From Parasediminibacterium sp051861445 (GTDB taxonomy: Bacteria > Bacteroidota > Bacteroidia > Chitinophagales > Chitinophagaceae), in the NCBI GenBank assembly GCA_051861445.1, contig JBHYCS010000001.1, positions 186,001-250,000 of the forward strand: DNA of 64,000 nt. Direction: 5' to 3'. Below, one piece after another: positions 43,098 to 51,700 of this stretch. Position numbers and translations under genes: made by a program. Position 1 is the first letter of the stretch. Every line of letters starts with the position of its first letter. Below the pieces are notes generated by a model. It was not told the origin of the DNA. It did no database searches and saw only the letters and a program-made list of their open reading frames with translations.

Positions 43098-44195
43098 TTA
43101 CATTTTTTGTTTGTATGGTTCTATTATATCGCCATCTTTTATGCTTTGCAAACCTTCAAAAAGAATAATATCGCCACTTTTTAAGCCAGATTTTACAGTG
43201 TAATAATTACTAACTCTAGTATTGGGTATAAAATTTCTCATACTTACTTTATTGTTTGCATCTACTACAAAAACATAGTTTTTATCTTGAATTTCTAAAA
43301 CAGATTTTTGCGGAATTAATAAAGCGTTAGATACATCTCTGTACAAACGAACTGTACCAGAACTACCATGTTTTAGCATGAGGTTACTATTGTTAAACAC
43401 GGCTCTAAACGCTAGAGAACCAGTTTGAGGATTTACTTCCGCATCAATAGTTTGAATAAGTCCTTTTTGATTATACGTTGTGCCATCAGCTAATAGTAAA
43501 TCTACTTCGTTGTCATGCACCACTCTTTTAGCATCTAATCGTTTTTTATAGTCTAAATATTCAGCTTCACTTACATTGAAGTAGGCGTAGACTTTTTGAG
43601 CATCACTTAAAGTTGTAAGCAATGTTCCTTCAGAAATTAATGATCCTTTTTTCATGGGTAATCTGTCAATTACACCATCGTAAGGCGATTTTATAGTTGT
43701 GTACGATAATTTAATTTGTGCATTATTCAACATAGATTGAGCCTCTTTTACTTTGGCTTCTGCGGCTTTTAACTTTGCTTTTGCCAATTCTAATTCTGAG
43801 TTGCTCACCACTTTCTTATCTACCAATAATTGTACTCGGCTTAATTCTAATTCTTCTTTCTTTGCTTCGGCTTTTGTTATTAATACATTGGCTTCAGCCT
43901 TTGCAACTTCTGCTTTAAATTCAGCGGCATTTAGTTGAAAAAGTATTTGTCCTTTTTTTACAGGTTTACCTTCATCAACAAAAATTTCATCTAAATAACC
44001 ATTAATTCTAGCCCTAATTTCAATGTTCTGAATAGCCTGAATGGTTGCTACATAATCTTTATGCAATACTGTATCAATTGCTTGTAATTGTACTACAGGA
44101 AATTTTTTATTAATGTTAACTACTTCTTCATTACCTGATTTACAACCAACAATCAACAATAATGCAATGCAAAAACCAAATGAAAATTGTTTCAT
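43098..44195 (-). CDS. RND periplasmic adaptor (operon 1)
   Basis: 365-residue membrane-fusion lipoprotein of the HlyD/AcrA family, with lipobox LLIVGCKSG. The lipoyl-like half-domains are seen at INGYLDEIFVDEGKPVKKGQIL and YDGVIDRLPMKKGSLISEGTLL, on either side of a coiled-coil hairpin rich in Lys, Glu and Ala (about residues 95-155). The beta-barrel and membrane-proximal domains follow. It links the permease and outer-membrane channel. First of the three efflux genes; the small gene at 44249-44626 lies 53 bp upstream on the same strand. Confidence 0.92.
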   Translation of the reverse strand: MKQFSFGFCIALLLIVGCKSGNEEVVNINKKFPVVQLQAIDTVLHKDYVATIQAIQNIEIRARINGYLDEIFVDEGKPVKKGQILFQLNAAEFKAEVAKAEANVLITKAEAKKEELELSRVQLLVDKKVVSNSELELAKAKLKAAEAKVKEAQSMLNNAQIKLSYTTIKSPYDGVIDRLPMKKGSLISEGTLLTTLSDAQKVYAYFNVSEAEYLDYKKRLDAKRVVHDNEVDLLLADGTTYNQKGLIQTIDAEVNPQTGSLAFRAVFNNSNLMLKHGSSGTVRLYRDVSNALLIPQKSVLEIQDKNYVFVVDANNKVSMRNFIPNTRVSNYYTVKSGLKSGDIILFEGLQSIKDGDIIEPYKQKM

Positions 44196-44248
44196 TATTA
44201 CGTATAATTTAATTAAAAAAATAAAAAGTGATTAAAAAAGTAATGCGA

Positions 44249-44626
44249 TTACATGAGGATATGTAACGATAAAAAAGCAAGCAAGCTATTAGAAAAATTA
44301 CTGGCAATTGGTATAAAAACAACGCTTGAAATGCCTACTAATAATGGTGTATAGGCAAAACATTGAACATTTTGACGATAAAAAGTAAATGAGGAAGAAC
44401 ACCATCTTTTTGTAGGAAGTACTTTCTTAAATTTAACTTTTGGATGGCGTAAAGGAGTAGAAGGTGCATTTTGCTGATCGATTTCTTTTGAAATGCTTTC
44501 TTCTTTTACAATAGAAATATTTGATGAAAATGCTTGTACAGTCTGTGTATTAAAAATTGTAAAACATGCCACAAATAGCAGAAGTACACCTAAAAAATAT
44601 GATGTCAACTTTCTAAATAAATACAT
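44249..44626 (-). CDS. Small membrane protein upstream of RND operon 1, unknown
   Basis: 125-residue protein with no recognised family. Residues 10-27 (SYFLGVLLLFVACFTIF) form an N-terminal membrane helix or uncleaved signal. A polar middle with KFKKVLPTKRW follows, and the C-terminal 40 residues (PLLVGISSVVFIPIASN, SLLAFLSLHILM) form one or two further hydrophobic segments. It lies 53 bp before the adaptor gene on the same strand and is probably co-transcribed. The second RND operon also has a small membrane-associated protein upstream (60546-60932), though I see no clear sequence similarity. The ATG at 44626 is preferred to a TTG two codons earlier. Confidence 0.5.
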   Translation of the reverse strand: MYLFRKLTSYFLGVLLLFVACFTIFNTQTVQAFSSNISIVKEESISKEIDQQNAPSTPLRHPKVKFKKVLPTKRWCSSSFTFYRQNVQCFAYTPLLVGISSVVFIPIASNFSNSLLAFLSLHILM

Positions 44627-44789
44627 GTACAAATTTTAATTTGCAATGCTTTTACCAAAAAATATGCCTACTTCTATGATGTTTAAATAGTTTAACAATA
44701 AAATTTAAGAATACAACTATTGGTTTTATTTCTGGATTCGAGTAGTTGGATGGATTATATATTGAATTGCGTTGAAGAAGGGGTAATAA

Positions 44790-44823
44790 AAAAGGTTGTT
44801 ACTTTCTGAAGCAACAACCTTTT
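44790..44823 (-). terminator. Intrinsic terminator after the 44861-46177 gene
   Basis: AAAGGTTGTT and AACAACCTTT form a hairpin with a 12-base loop, followed on the minus strand by T residues. Confidence 0.75.
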
Positions 44824-44860
44824 ATAAACTATAAAACTGAAACAAAATCGCTGTAAATAC

Positions 44861-46177
44861 TTATTGTTTGAATAATTTTAAACTAACATTTTGATCTGAG
44901 TTATTAAATTGTAATACACATATTTTTGAAAGAATATGATCAACAGGAATTGAAATAACGTTTTCACCTTCTTTAAAATTTCGACTTGATTGATATATCG
45001 TTCTTCCATCGATATCAGTTAAGCGAATGGAACCATAAGCAGATTTTGGCATTACTACAGATGCTTTTATTTCACTTTTTGAATTAGATAAAATACGCAG
45101 TTTAGCAGCACCATTTGTTTTAATTTCTACCGCTACCGTATTAAAAGTAGTTGACTTACCATCGTTATCAACTTGCTTTAGTTGATAATAGTTTGTTCCA
45201 ACACTTGGTTTAGCATCTGTAAATGAATAATTACTTGTTGATTGTGAATTGTTGTTACCTTTTACAGTTGCAATTTGGCTAAAATTTACACCATTGGTAG
45301 ACTTTAAAATCTGAAAATATTTGTTGTTCGTTTCTTTAGCAGTTACCCAATCTAACTGTACTGCATTGTTATTTACAGCTTTACCAGTAAATGATAATAA
45401 ATTAACAGGCAAAGCGGTAACACCTGTAGAGATTTCAATATCATCAAAAGCTAGAGCTCCACCAATTGCACCATTGAATAATATTTTAAACTGATTCATT
45501 GTAGTTGATGGTGTGGTAGCAGGAATTCCGGTAAACACTCTAGTGCTAATAATAGTATTCGTATTCGGAATTGTATCAGTTATCCATAAATCATAAGTAT
45601 CGTCTGCTAAAGTTTGAAGCGTATTATTGGGGTCAATATAATCTTTAGATGAACCACTATTGTTTAAAAACCATGTAACTTCTTGTTGATATTGTAAAGT
45701 ATCGCTATTCAAAAAATTAGCCGATCTCAAGTAAAACCTGCCACTTGTTGCAAAACCAATTCCTAAACTTGCGTATCTCACTTCATTTGCAGTAGTGACA
45801 CTACTATTTATGGATGAACCAAAATAAATTGTAGCCTGCGTTTGTGGCACAACAGTTGGAACGCTATTAAATGGAACATTTAATTTAAATCGAACTTTTA
45901 AAAAATCTGGCGGTGTTTCACTCAAGTTAGTTGTTTTTGAAAGGTGTGCACTTCCTCCATATCTTTGTAAATTTAATCTATTCCCAGATAAATAAATAGT
46001 ATTGCTACTACTAGGACTTGAAACTTTTATAGAATCGAATTGGTTTGCACCAGTTCCGATATAAGTATTTAAAGATGTTGAAGCATTAAAATCTTGTGAT
46101 AATAGCATTTGTGCTTTCAAATTGTATACAGCAACCATGAGCACCGTTAAAATAAATAAGTGTTTAATTTTTTTCAT
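44861..46177 (-). CDS. Type IX secreted protein, unknown N-terminal domain
   Basis: 438-residue exported protein. MKKIKHLFILTVLMVAVYNLKAQ is the signal peptide; a longer frame from 46285 lacks a plausible start. Residues 24-250 form a beta-rich domain (LLSQDFNASTSLNTYIG, ITDTIPNTNTIISTRVF, ALAFDDIEIST) resembling the carbohydrate-binding or jelly-roll domains found in such proteins. LPVNLLSFTGKAVNNNAVQLDWVTA, around residues 265-290, is the usual linker sequence, followed by a fibronectin-like module. The last 75 residues look like a type IX sorting domain, though the end (VSLKLFKQ) is less typical. Probable surface or secreted protein. Confidence 0.7.
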   Translation of the reverse strand: MKKIKHLFILTVLMVAVYNLKAQMLLSQDFNASTSLNTYIGTGANQFDSIKVSSPSSSNTIYLSGNRLNLQRYGGSAHLSKTTNLSETPPDFLKVRFKLNVPFNSVPTVVPQTQATIYFGSSINSSVTTANEVRYASLGIGFATSGRFYLRSANFLNSDTLQYQQEVTWFLNNSGSSKDYIDPNNTLQTLADDTYDLWITDTIPNTNTIISTRVFTGIPATTPSTTMNQFKILFNGAIGGALAFDDIEISTGVTALPVNLLSFTGKAVNNNAVQLDWVTAKETNNKYFQILKSTNGVNFSQIATVKGNNNSQSTSNYSFTDAKPSVGTNYYQLKQVDNDGKSTTFNTVAVEIKTNGAAKLRILSNSKSEIKASVVMPKSAYGSIRLTDIDGRTIYQSSRNFKEGENVISIPVDHILSKICVLQFNNSDQNVSLKLFKQ

Positions 46178-46395
46178 ACAAACAATGTTTTCTTTTAATA
46201 GAGTTGTTAATGGTATATCAAAGTTAGCTTTCATACAAGCAGACGGGGTAAAATGAAATTCATTAAAAGGGGATATTTGTTTCAAAAGTGCATTTACAGA
46301 ATCAATAAAATCCGATAATCAAATAATATTTTCATTAAAAACATTTTAACATAAAATGTGTTGTAAAAAATATATTTTCACTATAAATGATTTTT

Positions 46396-47004
46396 ATGAA
46401 ACGTATACTATTATTTTCTTTACTAGGCTTGATTACTGGTAAAATAATTGCTCAAAAAAACATCCAATCTTTACCTGTCGGTACAAAAGCTCCGATGGTA
46501 GATGTTAAAATGAAAGATGTAAGTGATAAAATGGTATCTATTAAAGATGCGATGATGGATAACGGCGTTTTAGTAATGTTTAGTTGCAACACTTGCCCTT
46601 ATGTAATTAAAAACCAAGATCGAACAAAAAGTATTGCTAATTATGCACTTCAAAATAAGTTAGGTGTCATTATTTTAAACTCAAATGAAGCTCAAAGAAA
46701 TGCAGACGATTCATTTGATGCCATGAAAAAATATGCAAAATCGCAAGGCTATAACTATCATTACGTTGTTGATGCAAATGCTAGTGTTGCTGATGCTTTT
46801 GGAGCTACTCGTACACCTGAAATTTTTCTTCTTAATAAAGAAGGCACTATTATTTATAAGGGTGCAATTGATGATAGCCCTGCTGATGCAACTCAAGTAA
46901 AAACCATTTTTTTAAAAGAAGCTATCAAAGAAGTTGTTGCAGGAAAACCAATTACTGTAAAAGAAAGTAAAAGCATTGGTTGTACTATTAAGCGTAAAGC
47001 CTAA
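46396..47004 (+). CDS. Exported thioredoxin-like protein (AhpC/TSA or TlpA-like)
   Basis: 202-residue periplasmic thiol protein. The signal peptide is MKRILLFSLLGLITGKIIAQ. The active site is CNTCPYVIKNQDR, a CxxC motif followed by Pro in the position typical of the peroxiredoxin/TlpA-like family. TRTPEIFLLNKEGTIIYKG is the conserved cis-Pro strand and GAIDDSPADATQV the closing segment. It is probably a periplasmic disulfide reductase or oxidase; the partner is unknown. A final Cys in SIGCTIKRKA belongs to the same family pattern. The ATG at 46387 is three codons upstream and also possible. Confidence 0.82.
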   Translation: MKRILLFSLLGLITGKIIAQKNIQSLPVGTKAPMVDVKMKDVSDKMVSIKDAMMDNGVLVMFSCNTCPYVIKNQDRTKSIANYALQNKLGVIILNSNEAQRNADDSFDAMKKYAKSQGYNYHYVVDANASVADAFGATRTPEIFLLNKEGTIIYKGAIDDSPADATQVKTIFLKEAIKEVVAGKPITVKESKSIGCTIKRKA

Positions 47005-47026
47005 TTGATAATTGTAAAAACAATAA

Positions 47027-47057
47027 AAAAATCCATCATTAAAAAGATGGATTTTTT
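47027..47057 (+). terminator. Intrinsic terminator after the thioredoxin-like gene
   Basis: ATCCATC pairs with GATGGAT across an 8-base loop, followed by a T run. Confidence 0.75.
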
Positions 47058-47087
47058 TATTGGACAACTCTTTTGGGCTAAAAAAAA

Positions 47088-47445
47088 CTACAAATCTCAT
47101 AAGCCGGATTCTGTTTTTACATTATCATTTATCTACGATAAACATTACTGTTTACCTGTTGCTGCCTACCCTGAAATGTAGTGCAAAAGCACTTTGAACG
47201 AGCAGCCCTCAAACACTTCTATACGTGGCATTACAGCACCTAAGGTTTACCCATAACTTACATTACTATAAGCTATTGTAGGCTTTTACCCTACATTTTC
47301 ACCCTTACCTTTTTGCAAAGGCGGTTATTTTCTGTGGCACTATCTCTTTCTTATTTTGTAAGAAGCCGGCTATTCACCGGTAAGTTGCTCTATGCTGTCC
47401 AGACTTTCCTTTTCAATTACTTGAACGATAATGCGGATTTGTAGC
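47088..47445 (-). ncRNA. rnpB: RNase P RNA component, bacterial type A
   Basis: The 358-base RNA processes the 5' ends of tRNA precursors. Read on the minus strand, it contains the conserved GGAAAGTCTGGACAGCA start region, the GGTGAATAGCCGGC-like segment, AGGGTAGGCAGCAACAGG near the 3' third, and the closing ACAGAATCCGGCTTATG. Helix P1 fixes the ends: CTACAAATC at the 5' end pairs exactly with GATTTGTAG at the 3' end. A T run follows the 3' end (47080-47087). Short antisense frames across it are not real genes. Confidence 0.95.
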
Positions 47446-47466
47446 TGTGTAAAGCTAATACATTTA

Positions 47467-48495
47467 CTAGTTAAAAAATATTTCTGTTGCTCCGTATCCA
47501 AAACGACCGTCGTATTGATTGATAAATGTTTTAACCTCTTTTTTGGTTTTTAAAATTTCGTGTATTTCATCTTTCAATTTTCCTTTTCCAACTCCATGAA
47601 TGATGATTAAAGAAGGTAAACGATGTGCAACCGCCAAGTCGTACCATTTATCAAACTCTTTTAACTGAATGGTTAGTATTTCAAAATTGTTTAAGTGATA
47701 CCAATTATTACTTAACTTTTCTATATGTAAATCTACCACACTTCTTGCAGGTTCTAAATGCTGCCGAATTTGATTTGCCTGATAAATTTTATAACCTTTC
47801 GCTGCCAAACTACTCAATTCAAATTTTTCTTCTTGTTGGTACTGTTTTTCAGGATAATCTTGAAACAATTGATACGAAATGGTTGGCTCATTTTTTTCTT
47901 TCATTTGCTCAATCCGTTGAAACAATTGTTTGGGTTTAATTTTTAACACTGATTCAAAATGATCGGCTAAATTTTTTTGTGGAGTGAATAATGAAAATTC
48001 AAAGACAAATGATGGACTATCATTTACTTTTTCGAATTCTAAATCATGTATATAAAAGTCGTGAAAACCAATGATATCATTACTTAATTCAAAATTTGTA
48101 CTTCCATTTAATTGTTGTTGATAGTTGAATTTAAAATGAGTGGGTGTTTTATTAACTAAATAAATTTTTAAAGAACTTACAACTTCATCATTAAAATCGT
48201 CTAACTCAAATTTTGGTATTAAAGAAAGCCAAACACCATCTGCTACTTTTATAGCATTTGGTTTAGGTTTTTCTTTAGGAATACTATCAATAAATACCTT
48301 TTCTTTCTTTACAGGTTCGGGTGTTTTCTTTTTGCTAAAACGATAGAAATATGGAAAGTCAATCTGATCCATGTAAGCTGGAAATTTCACACCTCTTACT
48401 TCAATCATTACCATTTTATCGTTCATTATTTCAATTACTCTTCCTTCTTCATGGGTAAGTAAAACGATGATCTCATCTCCTACTTGATACTTCAT
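47467..48495 (-). CDS. DUF2027 and Smr domain protein
   Basis: 342-residue cytoplasmic protein. The N-terminus MKYQVGDEIIVLLTHEEGRVIEI is a KOW/Tudor-like barrel of the DUF2027 type. The middle (about 90-200) forms beta-rich repeats, and the last 90 residues form a Smr domain with VVDLHIEKL, SLIIIHGVGKGKLKDEI and a closing YGATEIFF. Smr domains are nicking nucleases in MutS2 proteins; the HGxGxG loop is intact here. The ATG at 48495 is preferred to a longer frame from 48534 because a TACATTTG promoter element overlaps the longer one. Substrate nucleic acid is unknown. Confidence 0.82.
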   Translation of the reverse strand: MKYQVGDEIIVLLTHEEGRVIEIMNDKMVMIEVRGVKFPAYMDQIDFPYFYRFSKKKTPEPVKKEKVFIDSIPKEKPKPNAIKVADGVWLSLIPKFELDDFNDEVVSSLKIYLVNKTPTHFKFNYQQQLNGSTNFELSNDIIGFHDFYIHDLEFEKVNDSPSFVFEFSLFTPQKNLADHFESVLKIKPKQLFQRIEQMKEKNEPTISYQLFQDYPEKQYQQEEKFELSSLAAKGYKIYQANQIRQHLEPARSVVDLHIEKLSNNWYHLNNFEILTIQLKEFDKWYDLAVAHRLPSLIIIHGVGKGKLKDEIHEILKTKKEVKTFINQYDGRFGYGATEIFFN

Positions 48496-48523
48496 ACAAT
48501 TGCTACATTTACTATTTGGTTTG

Positions 48524-48531
48524 CAAATGTA
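48524..48531 (-). promoter_or_regulatory. -7 promoter element (TACATTTG) for the DUF2027/Smr gene
   Basis: Minus-strand TACATTTG fits TAnnTTTG and lies 29 bp before the ATG at 48495. Confidence 0.5.
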
Positions 48532-48720
48532 CAATATATGACTAGTGAAAGAAGATAACTTCTAAACACGTTTTCTTTAAGAGCTGCTAATGTTTTTTTA
48601 ATTGTTCAAATGTTTAAATCATTTATAGATGAGGAGTTTAAATACTACAAATGCGTTATTGTTAATTGCTATATACTTTATCACTTTTGATGGATAATCC
48701 GTTTATTAAGATTAACTGTT

Positions 48721-51700
48721 ATGAAAACAATAAAGAGCTTATTCATCATTATTTTTGTTTGTTTTACAAACAATATAATTGCCCAACCAACTATTCAATC
48801 GTTTAGTCCATCGTCGGCTAAACCTGGTGATACAGTCGTAATTGCTGGCACAAATTATAGTACAACGATATCAAATAATATTGTTTTTTTTGGCTCAGTT
48901 AAAGCAGTTGTAACATCTGCAACAGCAATCAATCTTTCAGTAATTGTTCCTGTTGGAGCTACATATGCACCTATAACGGTTTTAAATACAAGTACAAGCT
49001 TGATAACTTCTAGCGTACAAATGTTTAATCCAATTTTTAGTCCTGTTAAAACAAGTATTACAAGTGCAGATTTTGCAACAAAGCAAGATTTTGCAACAGG
49101 TACAGGAACAAATTCAATAGCTCTTGGAGATTTAGATGGTGATAACAAAATAGATATGGTATCGAGTAATCAAACAAATAATAACATATCTGTTCTAAGA
49201 AATATTTCGTCGACAGCTTCTATTAATTTTAATACTAAACAAGATTTTACAACAGGCTCCACTCCTTTCGGTGTCGTAATTTTTGACTTAGATGGTGATG
49301 GGAAATTAGAAATAGTAGTTGCTAACTTAGGTTCAGGTAGTATTTCTGTATTTAGAAATACTTCTACTATTGGTAGTATCAGTTTTGCAACAAAAGTAGA
49401 TTTTACTGTTGGAAATAGCCCTCGTTCAATTACAGTTGGTGATGTAGATTTAGATGGAAAAATGGATATAGCAGTTACCAATCAAAATGTAAATACGGTT
49501 TCTTTATTAAGAAATACTTCTTCTATTGGTAATATAAATTTTGCAACTAAAATAGAATTTTCAACTGGTACTAGACCAACATGTGCTATTTTTAATGATA
49601 TAGATGGAGATTTAAAGACCGATTTGATAGTTGCCAATCAGAATTCTAACAACGTGTCTATCTTTAGAAATACATCTACTATCGGTAATATCAGTTTTTC
49701 AACAAAAATAGATATAGCTGCTAATACAGGGGCTATAGCTGTGAGTGGAGGAGATATTGATGGAGATAATAAGATAGATTTAGTTGTTGCAAATCTTAGT
49801 TCAAATAATATTGCTATTCTTAAAAATACTTCAACTATTGGAGCTATTAGTTTTGACCCGAAGTTGAATTTTTCTACAGGATTGAACCCAATTTCCATTT
49901 CGATTGGAGATATCGATGGCAATAGAAAACCAGATATATCGGTGGCCAATTATGGCACTAATGCTAATTCTGTCTCTTTTTTTGTTAACAATACTAATTC
50001 TAGTACTATTTCTTTAGGTTCAAAAGTAGATTTTCCAACAGGCTCAACACCAACATCAGTAGCGGTAGCTGATATAAATGGGGATAATAGATTAGATATA
50101 TTAACAGCCAACAATGCTTCCGGTGTTAATAACATTTCTGTTTTGCGTAATATTTTTGTGCCTAGCAGTAATGCTAATTTAAGTTCTTTAGCTATTAGTG
50201 CAGGCACTTTAACGCCAACTTTTAATGCAAATACAACCGAATATACCATTAATGTACCAAGTAGCACAAATACTTTTACAGTTACCCCTACTGTTGCAGA
50301 TGCTAATGCAACCATTAGAGTTAATTTTAATAATGGAAGTTATACTACACTTGCAAGTGGAAGTACATCGGTGCCTAATACTTTAAGAGTGGGTCAAAAT
50401 ACTATTGAAGTAAGGGTTACAGCAGAAGATGGAACTACTGTAAAATCATACGCACTATTTATTAATAAGCCGGCAAGCACCGATGCTAATTTAAGTGCAT
50501 TAACCATGAGTGTAGGTACATTGTCGCCTGTATTTGATGCAAATACAACAACATATACTGCCTCTGTTTTAAGTTCTAGTGGTGTAGTATCGGTTACACC
50601 TACAAGTAATGAACCCAATGCAACCATAAGAGTAAATGTAAATGGAGGAACATATTTTACCACTAGTAATGGCAGTGCTTCAACCGGGTTGGTATTGAAT
50701 AATGGCAATAATACCATTAATGTATTGGTAACTGCTCAAGATGGTACAACTACAAAAACATATTCTATAACCGTAAATAAACCAACGGAGATAGCAGATT
50801 TGATAGGGTTGAGCATTACAAATGGTACACTATCGCCTACATTTTCAGGCGGAATTACAAACTATACTATTAGTTTACCCAATACAACAAGTGGAATTAT
50901 TATTAGACCTACAGCCCTTATTTTCAGTTCTACTATTCGCTACAATTTAAACGGAGGAACATTTATCAATATTAATAGCGGTGCAAACTCTAGTGTAATA
51001 CCTATAAACACAGGTGCAAATACCATTAATATTCAGGTTACAGCAGCCGATGGAGTAACTGTTAAAACTTACACTATTACTGTTACAAGAGCTTTAAGTA
51101 GTAATGCTAATTTGAGTAATATAGTTTTAAGTACAGGTAGTTTAAGTTCGGCATTTAACGGAACAACCATCACGTCTTATACAGCTTTATTGTTAAACAG
51201 TACTACTAGCATAACTTTTACGCCAACACGTGCCGATGCTGGTGCTACTATACAATATAAAATTAATGGCGGTTCATTTATCGCAATAAATAGTGGAACA
51301 CCGTCTGCTGCAATACCTATCAGTTTAACAGAAGCAAATGTTATAGAAATAATGGTAACAGCCCAAGATGGGATCACTACAAAAACGTACACAGTAAATG
51401 CAATAAGACAGAGCAACGATGCCAACCTAAGTAATTTAACCATCAGTGCAGGAAGTTTAACACCCGTATTCGCTTCAAATGTTACAGAATATGCTGTAAA
51501 TAGTGTTGTAAGTAATAGTGTTTCTACTGTTACTATAACACCAACAGCTAGTAATACAAACGCTACTATTAGTGTACTTAGTTGGAGTGGAATATTAGGA
51601 GCTGGTGAACCAATTGGAACGTCTAGCTTTACTACATCAAATGGAGTAATATCTCTACCACTTTTATTAGTAGGCAATAGCACTGTAATAGAAGTAAAAG

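Noticed and set aside
46912..47100. Minus-strand open frame of 62 codons overlapping the end of the RNase P RNA region
   Set aside because: It overlaps the terminator of the thioredoxin-like gene and the 3' end of rnpB and has no protein features.
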